DNA from: Haloferax marisrubri
GTDB lineage: Archaea > Halobacteriota > Halobacteria > Halobacteriales > Haloferacaceae
Direction: 5' to 3'
Length of the DNA: 64,000 bases
NCBI RefSeq assembly: GCF_001469875.2
Contig: NZ_LOPW02000003.1
Coordinates: forward strand, 71,310-135,309
A program made the translations under genes and the position numbers. The notes beneath the pieces are model-generated. The model did no database searches and was not told where the DNA came from. It worked only from the letters and a program-made list of their open reading frames with translations. The number at the start of each line of letters is the position of its first letter. The first letter of the stretch is position 1. Positions 34,712-43,504 of this stretch are shown piece by piece.

Positions 34712-37057
34712 ATGGGTCGGCGAGACTCGAAGACGGACGGCTCTCTCCCGCTCGGCGGCCGCGTGCGAGCCGCAGTCCGCGGGCTCACGTTCGATTTTGA
34801 CGTTACCATCGACATCGACCGGACCCGGACGCGAAGACGACTCGCCGCGCTCGGTGTCTCGCTTCTCGTCGGACTCGTCGTGACGTGGCTCGCGGTCGAT
34901 CTCTTTCCGTACCACACCGTCAACGACGACGAGGGCGTCTACCTCACGCAGGCCGCGATGCTCCTCGAAGGCAAACTGTTCCTCTATCCCGGCCAACTGA
35001 CGGAGGCCGTCAGGCCGTGGTTTTTCGTGGTACAAGAGACGCCGAGCGCCCCCGGCGGCGTCCAACTCTACTCGAAGTACTCGCCGGCCGTGCCGGCGCT
35101 GTTCGCGGTCGGCCTCGCCGTCGGGCTTCCGAACCTCGTGTTGGGAGCCGTCGCCGCGGTGTCCGCCGCGCTGGTCTACACGCTCGCGGCCGACGCGTTC
35201 GACCGGACGACCGGCGTCGTCGCGGCGGGCCTGCTCGGCCTCTCGCCGTTGTTTCTCCTCACGTCGGCGACGTTCCTCGCGTACGCGCCGACGACGATGC
35301 TCAACCTCGGCTTCGCCGTCTGTTACGTCCGGGCGGCGCGCCGCGACTCCTCGGGCTACGCCGTCGTCGCCGGCGCGCTCGTCGGCGCGGCGTTCTTCGC
35401 CCGCCCCTACACCGCCGTGCTGTTCGCCCTGCCCTTCATCGCCCACTCGCTGTGGGCGCTCGCGACCGCCCACCGCGAGGGAACCGGCTGGGTCGTCTTC
35501 CGACGGTACGTCGCCATCGCGCTCCCCGGCCTCGCGTTCGTCGGCCTGACGCTCGCCTACAACGCCGTCGTGACGGGTGACCCGCTCACGTTCCCCTACA
35601 TCGCCTTCGCCCCGCGGGACGGCATCGGCTTCGGCGAGCGGGCCATCCTCGGCTACGAAATCGTCTACACGCCCGCGGTAGGCGTCAAGACCGCCGTCGA
35701 AGCGCTCGACCTGCTCGCGACGCGCTGGGGGCCGATGGGCTGGCTCGGCACCGTCGCCGCGGTGTTCGGCCTCGGCGTCACCGCCCGCCGCTGGTGGGGT
35801 CACAAGACCGGTCGGAACCTCCGCGGGAGCGCGAGACGCCGCCACCACGGACTCGGCGGCCGCGACCGCGCCTTCGCCGAACTCTCCGACGACGCCCTCG
35901 CCTGCGTCGTCGCGGGCGTGTTCGCCTCGGTGTTCGTCGGCAACGCCGCCTTCTGGGGGACGCACAACGGCCTCCGAAACGGCCTCATCGACCTCCTCGG
36001 ACCCTTCTACCACTTCGACGCGCTCGTCCCGCTCGCGGTGTTCGGCGCGGCCGGGGTCGTCGCCGGCGCTCGCCTCATCCGACGGCTGGCCCACCGCCGC
36101 TTTTCGGCCTCGGAGGCCCGCGGCGTCGTCTTCTCGGTGCTCCTCGTCTCGGCGCTTATCGCCGGCGGCGTGACGGTCGAGGCCGTCGAGGAACCCTACG
36201 ACGAGAACCGACTCCGAAGCGAGAACCTCGCGGCGACCTACGAACCGCTCCTCGACGCCGGCTTCGAACAGCCGCCGCTGACTCCGTCGGTTCCGGGCGT
36301 CGATGCCGGCGGTCTCGGGAGCGGTGACGGCGGCATCGGCCTCGGCGGCGACTCGGCCGCGACGGGCAACGAGACGAGGGCGCTCGTCTTCCACCCCGAC
36401 CCCTACGGCGACTGGTCGGCCCATCCCTTCCAAGCGCTCCGCAACGACCCCGGCTTCGACGGCCCGGTGGTGTACGCCATCGACGACGGGGCCGAACAGG
36501 ACTTCGCGGTCCTCGACGCGACGAATCGGACCCCGTACCGGTTCACCTATCGGGGGACGTGGACCGGAGCGGTGGACGCCGTCGAACCAGAACTGACCCG
36601 ACTCGACGTGCTCGCTGGCGAGCGGGTCGAGGCGACGACGACGCTCGGCGCGCCCGAGGGGACGAACACGGTGTCGGTCCGCATCGAGACCGACGACGGC
36701 TACGCCCGCTACGACGCGGCGATGGCCGAGAACCTGACCGTCGAGTTGTCGTTCTCGCCCGACGGCGTGGCCGTGACGAACCGCCCGTTGGCCGCCGGTC
36801 CGGAACGGCTGTCGATTCCGCCGGGCGCGAGCGAGGTCGACCTCGCGGTGACCTACGTCGGCGACTTCGGCGAGACGGTCACCTATCGGCAGACCGTGAC
36901 GGTCGAGCGCTCGGGCGGCGAGGTGCGCGTCGTCTGGCCGCCGGAGACCCGCGTCTGTCGGCTGACCACCGACTGCGGGACCGAAGGCGCATGGGTCGGT
37001 CCCGACGGTGACTACCTCGACGGCGTCTCGGTCGAGACCGACGCGCGCGTCGCCTGA
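34712..37057 (+). CDS. Polytopic membrane glycosyltransferase-like protein (GT39/ArnT-like) in the iron operon
   Basis: A 781-residue protein. After ~45 polar residues come many hydrophobic segments (from about 46 to 500) with the acidic loop NDDEGVYLTQAAMLLEGK after the first, the DE-type loop of PMT/ArnT-like lipid-sugar transferases. The last ~240 residues are soluble and beta-rich, presumably outside the membrane. It starts two bases after the iron ATPase stop, so it should share the iron-box promoter. It could transfer sugars to lipids or surface proteins, but donor and acceptor are unknown and the family call is moderate. Confidence 0.72.
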   Translation: MGRRDSKTDGSLPLGGRVRAAVRGLTFDFDVTIDIDRTRTRRRLAALGVSLLVGLVVTWLAVDLFPYHTVNDDEGVYLTQAAMLLEGKLFLYPGQLTEAVRPWFFVVQETPSAPGGVQLYSKYSPAVPALFAVGLAVGLPNLVLGAVAAVSAALVYTLAADAFDRTTGVVAAGLLGLSPLFLLTSATFLAYAPTTMLNLGFAVCYVRAARRDSSGYAVVAGALVGAAFFARPYTAVLFALPFIAHSLWALATAHREGTGWVVFRRYVAIALPGLAFVGLTLAYNAVVTGDPLTFPYIAFAPRDGIGFGERAILGYEIVYTPAVGVKTAVEALDLLATRWGPMGWLGTVAAVFGLGVTARRWWGHKTGRNLRGSARRRHHGLGGRDRAFAELSDDALACVVAGVFASVFVGNAAFWGTHNGLRNGLIDLLGPFYHFDALVPLAVFGAAGVVAGARLIRRLAHRRFSASEARGVVFSVLLVSALIAGGVTVEAVEEPYDENRLRSENLAATYEPLLDAGFEQPPLTPSVPGVDAGGLGSGDGGIGLGGDSAATGNETRALVFHPDPYGDWSAHPFQALRNDPGFDGPVVYAIDDGAEQDFAVLDATNRTPYRFTYRGTWTGAVDAVEPELTRLDVLAGERVEATTTLGAPEGTNTVSVRIETDDGYARYDAAMAENLTVELSFSPDGVAVTNRPLAAGPERLSIPPGASEVDLAVTYVGDFGETVTYRQTVTVERSGGEVRVVWPPETRVCRLTTDCGTEGAWVGPDGDYLDGVSVETDARVA

Positions 37058-37119
37058 GCGAGAGCCTGCGGCTCTCGGGCGAGTAGTCGGGCGAAAAATG
37101 AAACGTCGTGGTCGGCAGT

Positions 37120-38433
37120 TCAGTCGTCGGCCGGGGCGCTCGTGCCCGACGAACCGAGGAAGCCGTCGACGGTCGCGCGCTTCGCGATGTGCGGGCGGTA
37201 GACCCACGCGTTCAGCAGGAGGATGGGAACCATCGTCGCTGCGACGAGCGCGTAGCCGACGTGCAGGTTCGGCAGGAGCACCGACGAGTAGACGAGCGGG
37301 TAGGCGATGCCGCCGATGGTACCGACGCCGCCGACGACGCCCGCGACGGCCCCGGAGCTGTTGGGGAACATCGCCGGAACCTGCGCGAAGATAGCGCCTT
37401 CCGCGAACGCGCAGGCCATGCCGACCATGAAGCCGGCGGCCACCGCGATGAGGACGGCCCCGGAGAGACCGGCGAGCGTCATGGCGAGCATGGCGACGAC
37501 GATGAACGAGAGCGACACGAACGTCCACTGCTCGCGGTACCGGCCCTCGAACATGGGCAGGATGTCCATCTCCTTGCGCGCCAGCACGTCGCTGACGTAG
37601 CCGCCGATGGGCCGGAGCAGACCGGCCGCGATGGAGAACGTGGCCGCGAACGTGCTCGCGAGCACGAGGTTGTTCGTGTTGAACGCCTCGCGGTAGTAGG
37701 TGGCGAGCCAGCCGTTCATCGAGAGTTCGAGACCGAAGCTCATGACGTAGGCGAGTGCGAGCGCGACGGTCCCGTACCGGGTTGCGGTGTGGACCCACTG
37801 CTTGAGCGTCGCGTTGTCGGCGGTCGCCTGCCGACGCTCGTCGGTCGCCGCGGCCTCGCCGAGGAAGTAGTAGGCGAACGCGAGCAGAATCGAGACGATA
37901 CCGGTGTAGAAGAACGCCGCGCGCCAGTTGCTCTGGAAGAGAGGTCCGCTCCAGTCAGCCCCGAACACGCGGGGCAGGATGAGCGCGCCGCCGGCCGCCC
38001 CGGCGTTCCCGACGCCGGCGTAGATTCCCTCGGCCATCCCGAGGTTCTCCTCTTCGAACCACTCCGAGACGTGCTGGATGCCGATGACGAACGTGATGCC
38101 CGCCGTGGCGACGATGAGGCGCTCGATGAAGAACACGGTGTAGCTCTCGGCGAAGGCGCTCGCCATCGAGAACACCCCGACGTAGCCGAGGACGATGGCG
38201 AACACCACCGGCGCACCGAACTTGTCCGAGAGCCAGCCGGTGAGGATGCGGCCGAACGGCGCGAGCCAGATTGCCGCGCTCGCCAGGATACCGATTTCGG
38301 CGAGCGAGAGGCCGAACTCTTCGGCCATCGGCCCCGTGAAGGGCGCGAACGAGAACCAGATGAGGAACGAGAAGTTGAACCCGATAGTGGCGAGAAGCAG
38401 CGTCCGCCACTTGGTCATCTTTATGAGACCCAT
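37120..38433 (-). CDS. NarK-type nitrate/nitrite MFS transporter
   Basis: A 437-residue membrane protein with ~12 hydrophobic segments. NarK/NasA features include [22 protein letters not shown], the arginine-containing segment [33 protein letters not shown] (nitrate signature-like Gly/Asn-rich segment) and the matching [17 protein letters not shown] in the second half. It would move nitrate or nitrite across the membrane. A strong Shine-Dalgarno-like GGAGGTGG (38438-38445 read on minus) four bases before the ATG at 38433 decides this start over 38418. No nitrate reductase genes are nearby. Confidence 0.88.
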   Translation of the reverse strand: MGLIKMTKWRTLLLATIGFNFSFLIWFSFAPFTGPMAEEFGLSLAEIGILASAAIWLAPFGRILTGWLSDKFGAPVVFAIVLGYVGVFSMASAFAESYTVFFIERLIVATAGITFVIGIQHVSEWFEEENLGMAEGIYAGVGNAGAAGGALILPRVFGADWSGPLFQSNWRAAFFYTGIVSILLAFAYYFLGEAAATDERRQATADNATLKQWVHTATRYGTVALALAYVMSFGLELSMNGWLATYYREAFNTNNLVLASTFAATFSIAAGLLRPIGGYVSDVLARKEMDILPMFEGRYREQWTFVSLSFIVVAMLAMTLAGLSGAVLIAVAAGFMVGMACAFAEGAIFAQVPAMFPNSSGAVAGVVGGVGTIGGIAYPLVYSSVLLPNLHVGYALVAATMVPILLLNAWVYRPHIAKRATVDGFLGSSGTSAPADD

Positions 38434-38437
38434 ACAG

Positions 38438-38445
38438 CCACCTCC
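38438..38445 (-). promoter_or_regulatory. Strong Shine-Dalgarno of the narK-like gene
   Basis: GGAGGTGG on the minus strand, four bases before the ATG. Unusual here because most genes in this window appear leaderless; it implies a real 5' UTR, fitting a TATA-like stretch at about 38468-38476. Confidence 0.6.
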
Positions 38446-38597
38446 GCCAGAGTAGCACAATCGTGTACAATTTTACCGTTCTGCTGTATTGGTTTGGACA
38501 TCATGTAGCGGATAGCACAGAGACATCATAGAAAAGTGCTGTCCACAATGCTCCATAAACACTTACCGAATGTTTAGAGAATTGAACCAAATAAGGA

Positions 38598-38627
38598 GTA
38601 TATTACCGATATTATCGGATAATATAC
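38598..38627. promoter_or_regulatory. Long AT-rich palindrome upstream of the narK-like gene
   Basis: GTATATTACCGATA, one central T, then TATCGGATAATATAC: 14-base arms, perfect except for one bulged A. It lies in the 267-base AT-rich gap between the GH13 stop (38701) and the narK-like start (38433). It could be a regulator operator or the terminator of the GH13 gene. The rest of the gap holds nothing else I can name. Confidence 0.6.
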
Positions 38628-38700
38628 CGAGTTGTGCTGTGAACATATGTCCAAAAACGCCCTGAGAATATGAATCTGGTGGTGAGTTCTTCACCGTCTG

Positions 38701-41184
38701 CTACGGGTCGCGTCGCCAGACGACCGCCGCCCCGTTGGCGAGTACGACCGCGAGCGGGTCGGAAGAAGCGGTCGGACCGTCGGGTTCCTCGACGCCGGGC
38801 GCGACGAGTGCCGGTTCCCAGCCGTCGGTTGGGATGGTCGGCGCGTTCGCGTCCTCGGCCGCGTCTTCGGCGAGGGTCGCGGGCGACACTTCGACGGGGA
38901 CGCCCTCCATGTTGGCAGCGAAGAGCAGTTGCTCGCCGCCCGCCGAACCGGGCGCGTCGGTCGCGCCAGCCTCGTCCGGCGCGGTTCGGAAGCCGTAGTA
39001 GAGGACCGACCCGTCGGTCGGGTGGCGGTAGGTGAAGTAGTCGTCGTCGGCGTCGAGGTCGGCGATGAGCCACGGGCGGTCGTGGCGGAACTCGCGGGTT
39101 TCGAGGCGGAACGCGGTCCGCTCGTCGTCCTGTTCGTCGCGCCAGTGACCGAGGTTCGCGAAGTCGTGCACGTCGCGCATCCACGCGTAGCCGTAGGCTT
39201 CGAGGTCTGCGGCCGAGAGGTCGTCGCCGAGCGGTTGGTCCATCGCCGAGAGCATGGCCGCCATCACGTCGAGGTCGTAGTCGGTCGCGCCGACCGCCGA
39301 CGAGAGGGCGTTCATGAAGGTCAACAGTTCCTCCCGGGAGTCGAAGCCGAGGTCCTTCACGCGCCGGAAGAAGCGGTCGTCCGCGAAGTCCTCGTCGCGC
39401 ACCTGCCAGTAGCAGAACTTCGACTCGTCGGAGACGACCTTGACGTTCCACGTCGGGTCGGTGTCGCGGACGAACCCCCACGGCGCGCGCATGTTGGCGT
39501 GGACGAAGTCCATCGGGACGCCCGGCAGGAAACAGTGAAACAGCATCGACGACGCGGCGTTGTCGTACGCCTCGTTCAGCGTCTCGGGGTAGTCGTCGCC
39601 GAGGTAGGGGTTGACCGGCGACTGGTTGAACTCGACCGTCGGGTCGATTTGCGTCCCGCGGCGGACGGTGTCGTGGTTGGCGACGCCCGTCAGCCAGTTG
39701 CCGCCGAACTCGCCGACTTCGCGGACGCGCCACCACTTCGTCGCCCAGAAGGTGAGGAGCGCGGGGGTGTTGTGGGCGAAGGTGATGGGCGACCACTGGA
39801 ACGAGTGGGGGTGTTGCTCGATGAGCGCGCGGTACGACGAGGCGAGTTCCCAGTCCTCGCGCGGCCACGGCCGGCCGTCCTCGTAAATCATCCACGGCCG
39901 GTACTCCGTGCCGGCGACCTCCTGCGTCACGCGGTCCATCTCCGCGAGGAAGTCGTCGTCGTGGTACATCTCGCCCGTCTCGGGGTCGTAGGAGGTGAAG
40001 TCCTGCGCGCCGTCGACGCGGATGCCGTCGGCACCGAAGTCCATCTTGCGCCGCTGCATCTCCAAGAAGACGGCGCGCGCGGTCGGCTCCGTGTAGTCGA
40101 GGTGCTTGCCGTACATCCCCGGGCCGAGGACGTACCGGTCCGAGAGGAGTTCCGCGCCGCGGTTGTCGGCGTGGCCGAGGGCGATGTCGAAGACGACCTT
40201 TATCGGTCGCGGGAGGTCGTGGCAGGCGGCGATGAAGTCCACGAGTTCGTCCGGGCGGCCGGTTTCGAGGACCGCCGGATTCGGCGCGGAGAAGGCGCTG
40301 ACGACGAGGTCGTAGCCCCAGTTAATCAGTTCGGGGCGGGCGACCTCGACCGTCACCTCGGCGGCCGAGTCGTCGGCGACGGTCCAGAAGTCGTGTTCCG
40401 CCTCGTTCTCGGTCAGCGGCTCGACGGGCATCAGCTGAATCCCGTCGTAGCCGGCGAAAGCGCGCTCCCACGGGGCGAGGTCGTCGCCGGCGCGCTGTTT
40501 CGCGGCGATTCCCTCGTACACCTCGGCGAGTCCGGCGAGCGACCCGCGCTCCGTGGCGGTTCCGGGGTGGATTTCGAGCATGCTCGTCGCGGGGTCGATG
40601 CGCGGGAGGCCGCCGTCGTCGGTGGTTGCGACCCGCTCGTCGTCGGTGCCGAGCGCCTCGAAGTAGTCGCGGTCGGTCCGGGTCTCGTCCAACCGATTGA
40701 GGTCGTACACCTCGGCGGGCGCGAACGCCCCGAACGGGACCGAGTACGCCACGGGGTCCTGAACGGTTCGCTCCTCGCCGTCGTCGCCCTCGTAGACGAG
40801 TCGGTAGAGCGCGCCGAGAGTGTCGCGCGTGCCGGCGCGGACGCCCTCGACGGCCGCCCAGTGGTACTCGCCGACCCGACGCATCGGGACGCGGTGGCGG
40901 TCGAACGTCACGCGCCGATGGTCCGTCTCGCCGGGGTCGAGGTCGGCCGGCGGCGTCAGCAGTTCCAGTTCGACGGCGGCCTCGGACACGCCGGCCTCGA
41001 CGAGGTCCGGCGTCCAGAAGCCGAACTCGACGACCCCGTCGCGGCGGTGCGCGCCGAGTTTCGTCGTCAGCGACTTGGCGGCCGAGAAGTCGTCGTCGTT
41101 GCTCTCGACGACCGACTCGTGCCACGAGGCCAGGTCGTCGGTACGGTCGGCGTGCAGGGTCGGGGTGGGGGAGTTCGTGCTCAT
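38701..41184 (-). CDS. GH13-like alpha-amylase family glycoside hydrolase
   Basis: An 827-residue protein with the four GH13 regions: I VVFDIALGHADNRG (about 335), II DFGADGIRVDGAQDF with the nucleophile Asp (about 387), III WMIYEDG with the acid Glu (about 431), and IV VANHDTV (about 501). An N-terminal ~230-residue beta domain precedes the barrel. Overall it is unlike a typical amylase and resembles the glucosylglycerol-hydrolase-type group, but that is a weak call. No signal peptide: cytoplasmic. Start at the ATG at 41184 (MSTNSPTP); the in-frame upstream extension is Arg-rich and non-coding in character. Downstream of the second amylase on the same strand. Confidence 0.85.
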   Translation of the reverse strand: MSTNSPTPTLHADRTDDLASWHESVVESNDDDFSAAKSLTTKLGAHRRDGVVEFGFWTPDLVEAGVSEAAVELELLTPPADLDPGETDHRRVTFDRHRVPMRRVGEYHWAAVEGVRAGTRDTLGALYRLVYEGDDGEERTVQDPVAYSVPFGAFAPAEVYDLNRLDETRTDRDYFEALGTDDERVATTDDGGLPRIDPATSMLEIHPGTATERGSLAGLAEVYEGIAAKQRAGDDLAPWERAFAGYDGIQLMPVEPLTENEAEHDFWTVADDSAAEVTVEVARPELINWGYDLVVSAFSAPNPAVLETGRPDELVDFIAACHDLPRPIKVVFDIALGHADNRGAELLSDRYVLGPGMYGKHLDYTEPTARAVFLEMQRRKMDFGADGIRVDGAQDFTSYDPETGEMYHDDDFLAEMDRVTQEVAGTEYRPWMIYEDGRPWPREDWELASSYRALIEQHPHSFQWSPITFAHNTPALLTFWATKWWRVREVGEFGGNWLTGVANHDTVRRGTQIDPTVEFNQSPVNPYLGDDYPETLNEAYDNAASSMLFHCFLPGVPMDFVHANMRAPWGFVRDTDPTWNVKVVSDESKFCYWQVRDEDFADDRFFRRVKDLGFDSREELLTFMNALSSAVGATDYDLDVMAAMLSAMDQPLGDDLSAADLEAYGYAWMRDVHDFANLGHWRDEQDDERTAFRLETREFRHDRPWLIADLDADDDYFTYRHPTDGSVLYYGFRTAPDEAGATDAPGSAGGEQLLFAANMEGVPVEVSPATLAEDAAEDANAPTIPTDGWEPALVAPGVEEPDGPTASSDPLAVVLANGAAVVWRRDP

Positions 41185-41296
41185 GGTGTATCGGGCTGGT
41201 CGGGTCGAACGGCGGCGAAATCGGAGGTGGAGGTGAAATCGAAGGTGGAAGCGAAATCGGAGACCGCGCGAACGTGGAAACGGGACGCGCGGGGCG

Positions 41297-43330
41297 TTAC
41301 GCGAGCGGGCAGACGACCACGTCGTCGACGCGGATGCCGCCCTCGGCGGCGACGGAGTCACCGGAGACGACGTCGGTCGCGTCGACCGCGAGGTCGCCGA
41401 CGTCGATTGTGGTCGCGCCGGGCGCGAAGTTGAGCGCGCAGAGGTACGAGCCGTCGTCGTGGTCGCGGACGAACGCGACCGCGCGGTCGGAGTCGGCCTC
41501 GTAGTCGATGCGGCGGAACGTTCCGTCGTAGCGGAGCGCGGGCGTCTCGTCGCGGACCTCGATGAGGCGCTCGTAGTGGTCGCGGATGTCGTCGCGGGCG
41601 TGGTCCCACGCGAGGGCGTCGCGCCGGCCGCGCTGGCCGATTTCCTGCCCGCCGTAGACCATCGGCACGCCGGGGAGCGTGAACAGCGCGCCCGCGGCGG
41701 CCAGCGCCTCGTCCTCGCCGCACTCGACGATGTAGCGCGTCTCGTCGTGGTTTTCGAGGTAGAGCATGAACGCCGCGTGGTCGGGGAAGCCGACCTGCGT
41801 GCGCTGTTCGATGGCGTCGAGGATTCGTTCGGCGGGCTCGTCGCCGCGGCCGACCTGCCGGAGCGTGAAGTACAGCGTCGTGTCGAAGTGCATGTCGAAC
41901 ATGCCCTCGTGGAAGTCGGCGATGTACGGGATGGTCTCGTCCAGAAGCAGGAACTCGGGGTCTTTCGCCTTCACGCGGTCGCGAATTTCCTGCCAGAACG
42001 TGTCGGGGACGGCCCACGCCATGTCGCAGCGAAAGCCGTCGACCACCTCGGCCCACATGTCAACCGCGTCGAGCAGGTAGCGGCGGACTTCGAGGTTCCG
42101 GTGGTCGAAGTTGGCGATGTACTCCCAGTCGAAGTAGGTGCCCGGCTCGCCGTTTTCCTGCCACTCGTACCAGTCGTAGTACTCGGAGTCGGGGTTCTTG
42201 TAGGCGTCCTCGAAGAACGGGTGGGCGCGGGCCGAGTGGTTGAGCACGAGGTCGAAAAGCACCTTCATGCCGCGGTCGTGAGCGGCCTCGACGAACTGCT
42301 CGTAGTCCTCGCGGGTGCCGAGGTCCTCCGCGATGTCGTAGAAGTCCACGATGTTGTAGCCGTGAGGCGCGTGGTCGTTCTGGAGGACGGGCGTGAGCCA
42401 CAGGCAGTCGACGCCGAGCGATTCGAGGTAGTCGAGTCGGGTTTCGAGCGCCTCGAAGGTGTTGTCGGCGTCCTCGATGTCCGAGGCGTAGCCGCGGACG
42501 TAAATCTCGTACAGCGTCACCTCCTGTGCCCACTTCGGCGGGTCGTTTGGCCGGGAGACGGACGCGCTCCCCGCGCCGGAGCCGTCTGCGTGACCAACCA
42601 CGTCGGTCTGGACCGATTCCGTCTCGGCCTCGGTGAAGCCGCCGTCGGCGACGGCCTCGCGCTCGACGGTCACGGCGTCGGGCACGCTGTACGTCTCGTC
42701 GAGGGCGACCGCGTGGACGCGGAGCCTGTCGCCGACCGCCGAAAGCGGGACGCGGAGCTCCCAGCCGTCGGTCTCGACGGCCGCGTCGTCGACCTCGTCG
42801 CGGTCGTCGACGACGAACTCGACCACGAGGTCGTCGCGGACGGTGTCGCTGTCGGGGTTCGGTTGCGGGTCGGCGCGGACGACGACCACGCCGTCTTCGA
42901 CGGTCGCGTCGAGCCTGATGCGCGGACGGCCTCCCTGTCCCCGCTGGGCGTCGCCGGCACCGCTTCCGGAGCCGGACGCGCCGCCGCTGAAGCCCGTCGG
43001 GCGCGCGGAGCCGCTCTGTCCGCTCTGTCCGCTCATCCCGCTCATCCCGCTCGCGCCGCTCCTGACGGAGCCGGCGGGCAGGTAGGAACCGGGGAAGACG
43101 CGCACGGTGAGCGTGTGCGTCGCGTCGGGCGCGTCGAGTTCGACGACGTACTGGCCGGCCGCGTCGGGCGTGAACTGCACGACTGCGGTGTCGGCGTCGA
43201 GTTCGAGACTGCTGGCGACCGGCGCGCTCCGAACCCGCCACGCGTAGTCTGCGTCGGGGTCTGGGTCGCGAGGTGCGAGTTGTACTGACTCGCCGACAGC
43301 CATGAACTGCGGCGGTCCTGGGTGTTGCAT
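41297..43330 (-). CDS. Alpha-amylase / maltogenic-type GH13 enzyme
   Basis: A 677-residue enzyme. Residues ~1-95 form a small beta domain, ~95-130 a Gly/Ser-rich linker (SGMSGMSGQSGQSGS), ~130-240 a second beta domain, then the GH13 barrel from EVTLYEIYVRGY. Catalytic regions: FDLVLNHSARAHPFF, GFRCDMAWAV (nucleophile Asp, about 433), LLLDETIPYI (acid Glu) and ENHDETRYI. There is no signal peptide, so it should act on internal glucan or maltodextrin. The ATG at 43330 is about 32 bases after a TATA-like element. Divergent from the glucoamylase across 174 bases, probably co-regulated. Confidence 0.92.
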   Translation of the reverse strand: MQHPGPPQFMAVGESVQLAPRDPDPDADYAWRVRSAPVASSLELDADTAVVQFTPDAAGQYVVELDAPDATHTLTVRVFPGSYLPAGSVRSGASGMSGMSGQSGQSGSARPTGFSGGASGSGSGAGDAQRGQGGRPRIRLDATVEDGVVVVRADPQPNPDSDTVRDDLVVEFVVDDRDEVDDAAVETDGWELRVPLSAVGDRLRVHAVALDETYSVPDAVTVEREAVADGGFTEAETESVQTDVVGHADGSGAGSASVSRPNDPPKWAQEVTLYEIYVRGYASDIEDADNTFEALETRLDYLESLGVDCLWLTPVLQNDHAPHGYNIVDFYDIAEDLGTREDYEQFVEAAHDRGMKVLFDLVLNHSARAHPFFEDAYKNPDSEYYDWYEWQENGEPGTYFDWEYIANFDHRNLEVRRYLLDAVDMWAEVVDGFRCDMAWAVPDTFWQEIRDRVKAKDPEFLLLDETIPYIADFHEGMFDMHFDTTLYFTLRQVGRGDEPAERILDAIEQRTQVGFPDHAAFMLYLENHDETRYIVECGEDEALAAAGALFTLPGVPMVYGGQEIGQRGRRDALAWDHARDDIRDHYERLIEVRDETPALRYDGTFRRIDYEADSDRAVAFVRDHDDGSYLCALNFAPGATTIDVGDLAVDATDVVSGDSVAAEGGIRVDDVVVCPLA

Positions 43331-43473
43331 ACTCACAATCAACGTGCCGGGTGACTTTGAGTTTACCCCTGGAGAGACTGGCGTTCCGGTGAGAGACGGG
43401 TTCTACCGAGTCCCCTTGGCGTCTCCCGAATTCGTCGGTTTGCAGGGATAAATGATGGTAAACGGGCGGCCAA

Positions 43474-43483
43474 TACTTATGGT
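43474..43483 (+). promoter_or_regulatory. TATA element of the glucoamylase gene
   Basis: AATACTTATG-type AT-rich core about 27 bases before the ATG at 43505, giving a leaderless transcript. The divergent amylase has its own TATA-like element at 43359-43366. Confidence 0.5.
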
Positions 43484-43504
43484 TCGGGACCCTCGTCTAC
43501 CTCT

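Noticed and set aside
38434..38700. NarO-type site (CGAA-N4-TTCG) upstream of the narK-like gene
   Set aside because: A CGAA occurs near 38568 but no TTCG follows after four bases. The long palindrome at 38598-38627 is a different sequence.
43331..43504. TrmB-type sugar-regulator site (TACT-N7/8-GAGTA) in the amylase/glucoamylase divergent region
   Set aside because: A GAGTA is present near the amylase start, and an identical TGTGAGTATG occurs at the malQ start, but no TACT lies at the required distance in either case.
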